A stretch of DNA of 49,671 bases from contig WQTH01000002.1 in assembly GCA_009786415.1 (NCBI GenBank), forward strand, positions 16,108-65,778. The letters run 5' to 3'. The position numbers and the translations under genes are program-made. Every line of letters begins with the position of its first letter. Within the stretch, counting starts at the first letter, position 1. The notes beneath the pieces are model-generated. The model was not told where the DNA came from and searched no databases. It saw nothing but the letters and a program-made list of their open reading frames with translations. Positions 8,132-17,207 of this stretch are shown in pieces. The stretch comes from Chitinispirillia bacterium (GTDB lineage: Bacteria > Fibrobacterota > Chitinivibrionia > Chitinivibrionales > Chitinispirillaceae).

Positions 8132-9622
8132 CTACGAGACCTGTTGCTGTATCCTGAATTTGTACGGCGTGGTGTGATGGAATTTTGTGAAACATTTTTC
8201 CATCTCTATCGCGTTTGCGAAGCCGCATAGGTCGGCTATTGATTTCTCGGTTGTGCGTGAGGAGCGCAGGCGCTCCTTGGCTACCTCTGTTCTGCAGAAT
8301 TGCAGGTAGTTCATGAACGTGAATCCGGTGTTGCGCTTGATAAGGTTGTTCAGGGCTTGTGCATCCATGTTGCACTTGACCGCTACCATATCTATCGTCA
8401 GCTCTTTTTTTACCAGTTCCTGTTCAATTACCGTGTTGACCCGTTCAAAAGCGTGTTTCTCCTCCTCGGTGCGCTCGAAGTTTGAGAGCAGCTGGGGTTT
8501 GCGCAACCTTGTTACGAGCGCGTAGACACCCAGCGCCAACAGGAAACCGGCAATGGAGAAGATTATCCACTGGAGCGCTGTGTTCATCAGGAGCGGCTTG
8601 TGCAGCCTGTAGTAGTCGTCCCAGATAAACGGGCTATACATCTCGAAACGGTTGCCGCCTGTGAGTGATACTGCCTGCGCGTTGCCGTTATCGTCCAAAA
8701 TCCAGAGCGCCATATTGCACCCGATAGTATCGGGGAAAGATTTGCCGAATACATCACGCGGTACGGAGAAGCGGATGTTGTACCCCTTGAACTCGCCGAT
8801 GCCAACGTTGTATTGGTGGTTGACTCGCGAACGGTGCGGGACCAATTTGAACCCGCCGTCGGAGATTTCGGTGCGATACTCAGTAGCCGACGGGTTGCCC
8901 TTGATTGGTATAAAGAAAAACAGAGTGTTATCAGCCGGGTGCGGGGCCTTTTTACGCGCCGGGTCTATCATTATCTCCAAACCTGCTTTGGTCATATCGC
9001 GGTCGGGTTGAGTGCTGTAGAAACTTGGGTCTTTCACGTTTACGTGGAAGGTCAGTTCCTTTTCGTTCCATACCACTGCGGCGGTACCGGATTTTTGCGG
9101 CTCGCTGAATTCGAATCTGCGTGCCGAGCTCTCCTTTCCGGGGTTATGCGAATTGGGCGTGTACGGGATGGGCACAAACTTGCGATCCGGCTTTTGGTGC
9201 GTGAGGAATATCCCCTCCTGTCGGGCGATCTGCGAGGCTGCGCCGGATATGGTGGCCTCCGCAAGTATGCCAATGCCGGTGAAAAGCTGGTTTGGCAGGT
9301 TGGATGTGTTCCAGATGAGCTTGTAAGGCGGCCGCGACAGGGTGCCCAACGCCACGATCACGGCGCTGTCGCTCCCCGCCGGGAAGTAACGCGCCTGCAA
9401 ATCTACTTTGGTTACGTTCGGACACACGACGTTGAGCGATACCGTGCAGCTTGGGGTGGGGTAGACGGAACCGGCCAGCGGCGACTCAAACGATATGCAG
9501 TTGGCCTGAGCGCCGGCGCGGCCCGCTGCCAGCAACAGAATCAGTACAAATAAGGGGATAGCGGTAGAAGCGATAGCCGGCAGGAGCGGCGAAATCGTCG
9601 AATTTGTCTTTAAAAATTTCAT
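8132..9622 (-). CDS. Transmembrane AraC-type regulator with periplasmic CBM9-like sensory domain
   Basis: Signal/TM N-terminus, CBM9-like region (ELTFHVNVKDPSFYS...GLEIMIDPARKK...NIRFSVPRDVFG), TM helix (LQWIIFSIAGFLLALGVYALVTRL), C-terminal AraC-type HTH (LTIDMVAVKCNMDAQALNNLIKRNTGFTFMNYLQFCRTEVAKERLRS...SIADLCGFANAIEMEKCFTKFHHTTPYKFR). Confidence 0.78.
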   Translation of the reverse strand: MKFLKTNSTISPLLPAIASTAIPLFVLILLLAAGRAGAQANCISFESPLAGSVYPTPSCTVSLNVVCPNVTKVDLQARYFPAGSDSAVIVALGTLSRPPYKLIWNTSNLPNQLFTGIGILAEATISGAASQIARQEGIFLTHQKPDRKFVPIPYTPNSHNPGKESSARRFEFSEPQKSGTAAVVWNEKELTFHVNVKDPSFYSTQPDRDMTKAGLEIMIDPARKKAPHPADNTLFFFIPIKGNPSATEYRTEISDGGFKLVPHRSRVNHQYNVGIGEFKGYNIRFSVPRDVFGKSFPDTIGCNMALWILDDNGNAQAVSLTGGNRFEMYSPFIWDDYYRLHKPLLMNTALQWIIFSIAGFLLALGVYALVTRLRKPQLLSNFERTEEEKHAFERVNTVIEQELVKKELTIDMVAVKCNMDAQALNNLIKRNTGFTFMNYLQFCRTEVAKERLRSSRTTEKSIADLCGFANAIEMEKCFTKFHHTTPYKFRIQQQVS

Positions 9623-9706
9623 ATTTTGCGTAGCCGCCAATCTATGTTAACGTTCCGGGTAACGCCACGTTGAACCGGAACGGTTATAGCTTTAATCGCC
9701 GAAAAA

Positions 9707-9780
9707 TGGGCGCAGCTGGACTCGAACCAGCGGTCTCCGCGATGTGAACGCGGCGCTCTAACCAACTGAGCCATGCGCCC
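9707..9780 (-). tRNA. tRNA-Val (CAC)
   Basis: Minus strand GGGCGCATGGCTCAGTTGGTTAGAGCGCCGCGTTCACATCGCGGAGACCGCTGGTTCGAGTCCAGCTGCGCCCA folds as a cloverleaf; anticodon stem CCGCG/CGCGG with loop TTCACAT (anticodon CAC); T-arm GGTTCGAGTCC. CCA not encoded. Confidence 0.95.
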
Positions 9781-9956
9781 GGTACCCCCAAAGGGGAACC
9801 AACACAATCCAAAAATACATCAGGGAATAGATGTAAGTCAATAAAAAAAATAATATTTTATTAAAAACAATATCTGTCTCCAAAACCCCGCCATTTATTA
9901 TATTAGTGGTCTATATCATAAAAACAGGACCAAAAGACAGGATTAAGAGAATCGGT

Positions 9957-12272
9957 ATGAAAACAGGGCCATTTTCTGAGACGGAACAGCAACCGGGGGA
10001 CCCCTCCGGCCAAAACGGCGCCACGGGGGGAGACGGCTTTACCTCCTCCTCGCCGCCCGAAATAAAGAAATTTTCGACATTTGACGGGGTTTTCGCGCCC
10101 ACCATCCTCACGATTCTGGGCGTCGTCATGTTCATGCGCGCCGGGTTTGTCGTCGGCCACGCCGGCATCTACGGGGCGCTGGCTATACTCGTTATGGCCA
10201 AAACCATCACCACCCTGACCGGGCTATCCATCTCCGCCATCGCCACCAACGCCGAGGTAAAGGGCGGCGGTACTTATTACCTTATATCGCGGTCGCTGGG
10301 GCCGGAGTTCGGCGGGGCCATTGCCATTACCATATTTCTGGCCCAGACGCTCTCCATACCCTTCTACCTCATCGGCTTCACCGAGGCCGTGGTGCACACG
10401 TTCCCGGCGCTTGATATCTACTTCGACCTCATAGCCTACGGCGTCTTCGCGTTCATAGCGCTCTTTTCGCTCAAGGGCGCGGGGATAGTGATGAAGATAC
10501 AGTTCTTCATCATGGGCATCCTCATCTTGTCCATTGCCTCATTTTTGATAGGCGCCGGCCTCAAGTTCGACCCGGCCACTTTCGCCGCCAACACCGCGCC
10601 GCTTGAGGGCAGCCCGTTCCCGTTCTGGGTGCTCTTCGCGATCTACTTCCCGGCGGTTACCGGCATACTTTCCGGCGTCAACATGTCCGGCGACCTCAAA
10701 AACCCCACGCGCTCCATACCGTTCGGGGCGCTCGCCGCCATACTCACCGGTTTCGCGATATACGCGGCGCAGATAATTTTGTGGGGCGGCGCGAGCTCAA
10801 GGGAAGAGCTGACAGGCGATTCGTATAAAACTCTGACCGGCCTGTGGCCGTACTTCACGACCGTGCTCGTGGTGGCCGGTATGTTCGCCGCGTCGCTCTC
10901 CAACATCCTCGCCACGATACTCGGCTCGCCGCGCGTGCTGCAGGCGCTGGCGCAGGACAAACTGCTCAAACCGGTCAACTTCTTCGCGAAAATGACGGAG
11001 AACGGCGAGCCGCGCCGGGCCATGATTCTCACCATCGGCATCGCCGTAACCGTCCTCTACATTGCCTGCCGCGGCGGCAGCGGCGGCGGGTCGCTCAACG
11101 TCATGGCGCGCGTTGTCTCCATGTTCTTCCTCTGGACGTACGGCATAATAAACCTCGCGGCTTTCGTAGAGTCGTTCAGCCGCAACCCGTCGTTCCGCCC
11201 GCGCTTCAAGTTCTTCCACTGGTCCGCCGCGCTGGTCGGGGCTCTGGCCTGCTTCGCGGTAACGTTTATCATAGACTTCAAGGCCGCTTTTTTCGCGGGC
11301 ATCGTGCTTGCCGGCCTCTTCTTCTACGTGCGCAAGTACGTCATGTCGGCCTCGTTTGGCGACGCGCGGCGCGGGTTTATCTACTCGAGAACGAGGAACA
11401 ACCTGATCACCCTCTCCTCGCTCCCCGTGCACGAAAAGAACTGGCGCCCGACAGTGGTGGCGTTTATAGGCGATCCGGAACGCAGGCAGCCGGTAATGAA
11501 GTACGCCGACTGGCTGTCAAGCGGGCGCGGCATCATGACCGTCGCGTCGCTCATAAAAGGGGAGTTCGCCGAGATGAAGGCTATGCGCGCGGCGTACCTC
11601 GATATGTTCCACAAGATACTCAGCCAAACCCGCATCAAAGCGTTCCCCGAAGTTATAATAACGCCCGACTACAATACGGGGGTAACCCACTTTTTGCAGG
11701 CGAACTCCATAGGCCCCATAAAGCCGAACCTCGCGATATTCGGATGGAGCAGCAACCTGTCGCGCGCGCAGTCGTTCATAGACGGCCTGCGCACCGCCGC
11801 GAGCCTCAACATGAGTATAGGCCTTATATGCAGGCCAGAAATGCCCGACAGCAAAGACGCCAAAGAGCGGCGCAACCGAAAGATAGACATCTGGTGGCGC
11901 GGAGAACGCAACGGGTCGCTTATGGTCATCCTTGCGTATCTCATGTCGCTTAACCCGGAGTGGTCGGGCGTGCGAATAAGAATCTTGCGTATAGTCAACA
12001 CAACCGACGACGCGGAGAGCGCACGCAAGGAACTGGAAAAGCTGATTGAGGCCGCGCGTATAGACGTGGAGATAAAAACAATAATCTCCGACGACTCTTT
12101 TCCGAATATGCTGAGGCGGCAGTCCGGCCTGTCGTCGGTAATATTTTTGGGCTTCAGCGTAGACGAAAATACCGACCCGGTAAAGTTTCAGGAGGCCTAC
12201 ACAGGTTTACTGCAGGGAATGCCCACCACAATACTGATACAGTCTACAGGAGAGGCGAATTTACTGTCGTAG
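9957..12272 (+). CDS. Cation-chloride cotransporter / amino-acid permease-like (SLC12-type) transporter
   Basis: FDGVFAPTILTILGVVMFMRAGFVVGHAGIYGAL, AEVKGGGTYYLISRSLGPEFGGAIA, YFPAVTGILSGVNMSGDLKNPTRSIPFG are characteristic of SLC12-like carriers; multiple TM helices and a cytosolic C-terminal domain. Confidence 0.85.
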   Translation: MKTGPFSETEQQPGDPSGQNGATGGDGFTSSSPPEIKKFSTFDGVFAPTILTILGVVMFMRAGFVVGHAGIYGALAILVMAKTITTLTGLSISAIATNAEVKGGGTYYLISRSLGPEFGGAIAITIFLAQTLSIPFYLIGFTEAVVHTFPALDIYFDLIAYGVFAFIALFSLKGAGIVMKIQFFIMGILILSIASFLIGAGLKFDPATFAANTAPLEGSPFPFWVLFAIYFPAVTGILSGVNMSGDLKNPTRSIPFGALAAILTGFAIYAAQIILWGGASSREELTGDSYKTLTGLWPYFTTVLVVAGMFAASLSNILATILGSPRVLQALAQDKLLKPVNFFAKMTENGEPRRAMILTIGIAVTVLYIACRGGSGGGSLNVMARVVSMFFLWTYGIINLAAFVESFSRNPSFRPRFKFFHWSAALVGALACFAVTFIIDFKAAFFAGIVLAGLFFYVRKYVMSASFGDARRGFIYSRTRNNLITLSSLPVHEKNWRPTVVAFIGDPERRQPVMKYADWLSSGRGIMTVASLIKGEFAEMKAMRAAYLDMFHKILSQTRIKAFPEVIITPDYNTGVTHFLQANSIGPIKPNLAIFGWSSNLSRAQSFIDGLRTAASLNMSIGLICRPEMPDSKDAKERRNRKIDIWWRGERNGSLMVILAYLMSLNPEWSGVRIRILRIVNTTDDAESARKELEKLIEAARIDVEIKTIISDDSFPNMLRRQSGLSSVIFLGFSVDENTDPVKFQEAYTGLLQGMPTTILIQSTGEANLLS

Positions 12273-12298
12273 GGGAGGGGGTGTAAACCCCCGCCCCT
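12271..12298 (+). terminator. GC-rich hairpin after the SLC12-like gene
   Basis: AGGGGAGGGGGTgtaaACCCCCGCCCCT near-perfect inverted repeat at the stop codon; no strong U-tract. Confidence 0.5.
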
Positions 12299-12328
12299 GT
12301 ACCGCCATTACAAGCCCCGTATCCCGCC

Positions 12329-13141
12329 TTACCGTTTCGCCGCCTTTTTCGCCCTTTTCACACGCCGTTTCGCGTTTTTCAAAAGCCGCCACATATTCTC
12401 CCTTTCCCACTCAATCCACTGGTCGTAGAACGGGAACTTTTTTTCGGCGGCCTTAAAATCCCTGCCGTGTATGACCCGCCTGCTGTTGACGGTTCTTGGC
12501 GGGATCGCGATGTGCAGCATCTCGTGGTAGACCAATCCGTAGATGGCGTACTGGGGTACCTGCGGAGAGTCGTAGACGCCCGATACCGTTATCAGGTGGA
12601 ACGGGTTTCCGTCATTATCTACCCGTGTAGTCTGGTATGAGGTGCGTGAGTCGGCCTGCCCCCATCTTATGTACGATTTTATCTCGCCGTTAAAGTACCC
12701 CCGGTTGAGCGTGTCGAATATCTCGCGCAGGTCGTAGACGAACCCTTTTGTCTGGTGGTCGAAGATTTTGGGGTTGACGCGCGACTTGCGTTCCCGCGCC
12801 ACGCCGCAGCTCTCCATGTAGGCGCGTATCGTTTCTTCCATTTTCCGTTTGTTGTTTACGAATTCGGCGTTACGCCTTGCCCTGCGCGTCATGGGCATCA
12901 TCGCCCAGCGTATGAGGCTGTCTTTGACCTCCTGCGGCGGGTCGGCGAGCGCTTCGGGTATGGTCAGCACGCGCTCGCCGGTTTTGAAATTGACCTCCAC
13001 GCGCCATGTTTTTTTGAGCCGTTTGCTGACGACGATTTCGAGCAGGTCGTCGAGCCCCGCGCTGCCCCGCGCCGGAGCCGCGCCGGTGTGGCGGTTTTCA
13101 GGGTCGCGGGGGGGCGTAGATTTGTATGATGATTGCGGCAT
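12329..13141 (-). CDS. SprT-like zinc metalloprotease domain protein
   Basis: HExxH-type YGLVYHEMLHIAIPP followed by HGRDFKAAEKKFP and a basic C-terminus; ATG chosen at MPQSSYKSTPP. Confidence 0.75.
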   Translation of the reverse strand: MPQSSYKSTPPRDPENRHTGAAPARGSAGLDDLLEIVVSKRLKKTWRVEVNFKTGERVLTIPEALADPPQEVKDSLIRWAMMPMTRRARRNAEFVNNKRKMEETIRAYMESCGVARERKSRVNPKIFDHQTKGFVYDLREIFDTLNRGYFNGEIKSYIRWGQADSRTSYQTTRVDNDGNPFHLITVSGVYDSPQVPQYAIYGLVYHEMLHIAIPPRTVNSRRVIHGRDFKAAEKKFPFYDQWIEWERENMWRLLKNAKRRVKRAKKAAKR

Positions 13142-13225
13142 TATGGCTCCTTGTTTATATTGACGGCGTGCAATATGGACGCCGTTTATCGCGCCGGTTG
13201 TCATTGTCAACAAAAATCCGGCATT

Positions 13226-15187
13226 TCAATTAAGCGCGGCGGCCTCCTTTTCGGCCCTCTCAAGCCGTGGGCTGTCCGGCCTCGACCGGTACGCGGATTG
13301 CACACGCCGCCATCCGTCAAGCGCCGCCGCCCTGCTGGCCTCCGACGGGGCCGCCCGGAAACGCTCGCTGCGCACTATTGCAATATAATATATGGCGTCG
13401 TCGAAAATGAGATTTCTGCTTTTGGAGATGCTTGAGCGGATGAGGGATGACTCAAGAAATTCCAGCGCTTTGGTGTGGTTTCCGCTGAGGAGCCAGTACC
13501 TTCCGGCGCAGAGATAGTAATGGGCGTCGTTTGTTCTGGCGGCGTCGTCCAAAATGGATTTGGCCTTGTCGAGCTGCTTTGATTCTATGTATGTTTCGAG
13601 GAGGAGCAGCGTACGCAGGTTTGCCTTTTCCCTGTAGATGTTCGTGCGTTCAAGTATGCGCGCCGCGCGGTTCCAGTCCTTGCGGTTCATCGCGGCGGTG
13701 GCGTCGCGTATCAGGTCGTCTTCGGATATGGGTTTTGGTTCTGGCGGCGTTGGAGTTTTGGGCAGGGGGATGGTCTGGCCGGTTGGCTGTTCCGTGGCGA
13801 TATCCGCCACCATGGTGATTGCCGATCTTTTTGCGGTGTTGATCTCCGGCGCGGCGGGTGCCGGTTCCGCAGCGGTATCAATGCCCGGGACTACAGCCGG
13901 TTCGGGGATTGGGGCGGATGCGGCGGGCGGTGTTGACGGCGTTTTGGGCGGGGAGGAGATCATTCGCACGGTGATGTATGACAGCAGCAGCGCCGTGAGC
14001 ATTATTGCCGGTATGAGGATAAAGAGCGTTTTGGTTGGCGGCAGCGCAATTCGCGGCTTCCGTTCCGCTTTTGTTTTTTGCGCGTCTCTCCGTATGAACT
14101 GCGTGTACGGCGTGTTGGACGCGGTTACCGGGTAGAAGTTGGCAAGCGCGGTCTGCGGCGGGATGTCGGTCATAGACGAATATGTTTCTTGCAGCTCCCT
14201 GATGAGACTCCGTATGTCATGATAGCGCTCATTGGGGTTGGCTTTAAGGCAGCGTGTGATGATGTTCGCCAGTTCGCTGCTTATGGGGGCGCCGTAGTCG
14301 GATAATTTTTTGTAGCTGTTATCCGCCCGCCGCCTCATCAGTTCCGTTATGCTCTCCTGCGGAAACGTTTTCGAACCGGTTGCCATTTCGTATAGTATTG
14401 CGCCGAACGAGTAGATGTCGCTGCGCTGGTCGGTGCCTGCGCCCTCCATCTGTTCCGGCGACAGGTAGTGCAGCGTGCCTACGATGTTGCCCTCCTTTGT
14501 GTGCAGGCTCGCCTGCGTAGGCCGCGCGATGCCGAAGTCGGTGAGCTTGATGTCGCCGTGCTTCGAGAACATGATGTTGGCCGGCTTGAGGTCGCGGTGG
14601 ATTATGCCGTTGTATGACTTCTCGCCCATCGAGAAGGCCAGCCCGTGCGCGTACGCGAGCGCGTCGGCCATGCGCAACGCAGCCGCGCCGCAGACTATGT
14701 CGGGGAATCTGCCGTAGCGCCCCAGCACCTGCTGCATATTCTCGCCGTCTATGAACTCCATTTCCATATACGGCAGCCCGTTCCACTCGCCTACGCCGTA
14801 TATCTCCACGATGTTGGGGTGGCGCAGCTTCGCTGTCAGCTTGGCCTCCGTCTCGAAGCGGTCGTACAGCGCGTCGAGCGAGAGTAGCTTGACGGCGCGG
14901 AAAACTTCGAGCCGCTCGTTCCACACCTTGTAGATCGAGGCCATGCCGCCCGATCCTATTATATCGGTGACAAGGCCGGAGCCGAGCTGCGTCTTGCCGA
15001 TTACCGGGCGGACAGCCTGAATGCCGCGTGGCGGGAGGACCTCCCCATTATTCTCATTTTGATTATCACGGTTCTCATTTTGGGAATCGTCATGATAACC
15101 GCCTCGCCGGCCGTCCGCGCCTGCACGCAAAAGCGGGGCCCGCTCCACAAAGGTCTTCTCAACCTCGGATTCTTCCGGGATGTGCAT
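13226..15187 (-). CDS. Membrane-anchored serine/threonine protein kinase with C-terminal TPR-like periplasmic region
   Basis: Glycine-rich loop IGSGGMASIYKVW, catalytic IIHRDLKPANIMF, DFG (KLTDFGIARP), GTLHYLSPEQ; TM TLFILIPAIMLTALLLSYITV; helical repeats at C-terminus. Confidence 0.93.
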   Translation of the reverse strand: MHIPEESEVEKTFVERAPLLRAGADGRRGGYHDDSQNENRDNQNENNGEVLPPRGIQAVRPVIGKTQLGSGLVTDIIGSGGMASIYKVWNERLEVFRAVKLLSLDALYDRFETEAKLTAKLRHPNIVEIYGVGEWNGLPYMEMEFIDGENMQQVLGRYGRFPDIVCGAAALRMADALAYAHGLAFSMGEKSYNGIIHRDLKPANIMFSKHGDIKLTDFGIARPTQASLHTKEGNIVGTLHYLSPEQMEGAGTDQRSDIYSFGAILYEMATGSKTFPQESITELMRRRADNSYKKLSDYGAPISSELANIITRCLKANPNERYHDIRSLIRELQETYSSMTDIPPQTALANFYPVTASNTPYTQFIRRDAQKTKAERKPRIALPPTKTLFILIPAIMLTALLLSYITVRMISSPPKTPSTPPAASAPIPEPAVVPGIDTAAEPAPAAPEINTAKRSAITMVADIATEQPTGQTIPLPKTPTPPEPKPISEDDLIRDATAAMNRKDWNRAARILERTNIYREKANLRTLLLLETYIESKQLDKAKSILDDAARTNDAHYYLCAGRYWLLSGNHTKALEFLESSLIRSSISKSRNLIFDDAIYYIAIVRSERFRAAPSEASRAAALDGWRRVQSAYRSRPDSPRLERAEKEAAALN

Positions 15188-15255
15188 AAATACTCTCCTT
15201 AACGCTTCGCGGGGAAGCTGTTATGAGTTTGGTAATAGTGATGTAAACGTGAACA

Positions 15256-15335
15256 CTACTTCCATCAAGAGAATACTGCCATCCTCCAGGATACTGCCGT
15301 CAACCAAGAGAGTACTGCCATCTTCCAAGAGAGAT
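15256..15335. repeat. Degenerate ~20-bp tandem repeat (about 4 units, consensus CCATCtTCCAAGAGAGTACTG)
   Basis: Units: ccatcaagagaatactg / ccatcctccaggatactg / ccgtcaaccaagagagtactg / ccatcttccaagagaga. Its reverse complement (GGCAGTACTCTCTTGG) is related to the array at 15499-15712. Confidence 0.75.
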
Positions 15336-15498
15336 AAAACCGTGATTCGCCGCCGTTTGCGGGGCGGCCGGGGACGTATCCCCGTAAATCCCAAAAAAAA
15401 CCGCAACAATCATAAAATAATTCTTTACACGGGCGTATGCAAATATTATTTTATATTTATTGGGCGTGGACGATTGCCCCGACATCTCTTTTTTGCCG

Positions 15499-15712
15499 TA
15501 CTCTCTTGGTTTACCCGGCAGCTGTCATTATTATATTGATGGCCGCATATCTTGGTTTGCAAGTCAGCCGTCGTCATCGGTATTGACGGCTGCGTCTCTT
15601 GGTTTAAAAGGCGGCCGTCGCCGTATGTGCTGACAGCTGCGTCTCCCGGTTTTGCCCGGCGGCCATTGTTTGTGGTTGTTGATGGCCGCATTTCTCGGTT
15701 TACTCTCTGGAT
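15499..15712. repeat. Tandem array of four ~47-bp hairpin-forming repeats
   Basis: Conserved linker TCTyGGTTT followed by inverted arms: 15518-15526/15538-15546, 15565-15572/15585-15592 (CAGCCGTC/GACGGCTG), 15611-15619/15632-15640, 15659-15666/15682-15689 (GCGGCCAT/ATGGCCGC). Period 46-48 bp. Confidence 0.85.
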
Positions 15713-15735
15713 TACTGTTTTTTGTCTCCTGATCG

Positions 15736-15764
15736 TTGTACCAATTATTGTATCAATTTATAAA
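15736..15764 (+). promoter_or_regulatory. Putative sigma70-type promoter of tssKLM
   Basis: TTGTAC-17 bp-TATAAA, directly downstream of the hairpin array and about 25 bp upstream of the tssK start. Confidence 0.5.
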
Positions 15765-15788
15765 CTTTAACACGGAGATAACCATATC

Positions 15789-17195
15789 ATGCCGAACAAT
15801 TGTAAGGTATTGTGGAAAGAGGGGGCATTTTTGCAGCCCCACCATTTTCAGCTGTCCGAGCGCCTGCAGGCCGACCACGTAAACACCCGCATAAGCTCTG
15901 TGGCCCGCGGCGGGTACCGGTACGGGTTCACCGAGCTCGAAATCGACCGCGACGCGCTTTTGAGCGGGAACTTCTCTATAGGCAGGGCGTTTGGGGTCTT
16001 CCCGGACGGCAGCTGCTTCGCCATAGGGGGAACGGCATCCGGCATTGACGCGCCGGCGAAAACCGTATCGCGCTCTTTTGCCGCGTACTGCCGCCCCGAA
16101 CAGCTCGCGCTCGACATTTATCTGGCGATACCGGTTGACGGGTGCAGGGCAGGGGTGGGCGGCGACAGCCCACCACTGCCGTTTAACGGCGAGCAGTCAT
16201 CGCACGGTGAGTGCCGGTACATCGAAAAATCCGTCCTCGTAGCCGATGAACTGTCGTCGGATAATAATAAGGAAATAGAGGTCGGCGAGCCGAACTACCT
16301 GATACGCTTCGAGGGCGAGCCGTTGGACGGTTGCACGTGGCTGCGGGTCGCCCGCCTGTCAAAGAGCGGCAGCGGCTACATGGAGCTTAGGCGCGACGCC
16401 GCCCCGCCCGTCCTCTTCACCCGCGTGTCGGATGTATTGAGGGGCTGCGTAAGCGGCCTGCTTGAGCTGCTTTGGGCAAGAATAGGCTCGCTCGCGCGGT
16501 GCCGCCGGCAAAACGAGTTCGGGCAGGCGTTCTTTTCGGCGTCGGAAGAGAACTCGTTCCGTATGCTTAACGCGCTCTGCACGTTCACGCCGCTTATAAG
16601 CCGCCTGCACGAACTGCCCAAGATACACCCGTTCGATTATTATATTCAACTGACATCGCTGTACGGCAGCCTGATGAGCTTCTCTTCGTCAATTACACCC
16701 GAAAGCTTTCCGCCGTATGACCACGACAACCCTGCAGCGTCGTTTATCGCGCTTACGGAGCGTGTGCGCGATTCGCTCAAGGTAGAGTTCTGGACGAACT
16801 GCACGGTGCTGCCGCTGGAGCAGATCAACCCCTCCACATGGCACTGCCGTTTCCCGGACGCCCGCCTTACGCAGGGGACAAACCTCTTCTTAGGCATAAG
16901 CGCGCCCGTCGAGCAGAAGAGCCTGGTGATAGACGTGCTGCAGCGCGTAAAGGCCGGTTCCCGCGACAAGCTCGATATGCTGATATCGTCGTCCATGCAG
17001 GGGCTGGCGCTCATACACGTGAAAAATATTCCGGAGGGGCTGGCTGCGAAACCGGGGTATGTTTATTTTGTGATAGACAGGCAGGGGCCGCTGTGGCAGG
17101 GCGTAGAAACGTCGGGGACGCTGGGCATACACTTTTTGGGCGGATGCTATCCCGATATGAAAATAGAGCTGCTTGCTCTGAAGCATCAGGGTTGA
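15789..17195 (+). CDS. tssK: Type VI secretion system baseplate subunit TssK
   Basis: N-terminus VLWKEGAFLQPHHFQLSERLQADHV matches the hallmark TssK start; length 468 aa; followed by TssL- and TssM-like genes. Confidence 0.9.
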   Translation: MPNNCKVLWKEGAFLQPHHFQLSERLQADHVNTRISSVARGGYRYGFTELEIDRDALLSGNFSIGRAFGVFPDGSCFAIGGTASGIDAPAKTVSRSFAAYCRPEQLALDIYLAIPVDGCRAGVGGDSPPLPFNGEQSSHGECRYIEKSVLVADELSSDNNKEIEVGEPNYLIRFEGEPLDGCTWLRVARLSKSGSGYMELRRDAAPPVLFTRVSDVLRGCVSGLLELLWARIGSLARCRRQNEFGQAFFSASEENSFRMLNALCTFTPLISRLHELPKIHPFDYYIQLTSLYGSLMSFSSSITPESFPPYDHDNPAASFIALTERVRDSLKVEFWTNCTVLPLEQINPSTWHCRFPDARLTQGTNLFLGISAPVEQKSLVIDVLQRVKAGSRDKLDMLISSSMQGLALIHVKNIPEGLAAKPGYVYFVIDRQGPLWQGVETSGTLGIHFLGGCYPDMKIELLALKHQG

Positions 17196-17207
17196 CGGGG
17201 GGATAAA

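Noticed and set aside
10844-11953. 369-aa plus-strand ORF rich in Arg/His
   Set aside because: Out-of-frame shadow of the SLC12-like transporter.
15180-15539. 119-aa ORF with ILPSSKR-type repeats
   Set aside because: Starts over the kinase start, runs through repeats and AT-rich intergenic DNA; best explained as translation of the tandem repeat.
15499-15712. CRISPR array
   Set aside because: Only four degenerate units of 46-48 bp; the conserved linker is ~9 bp, the units are internally palindromic and there are no cas genes.
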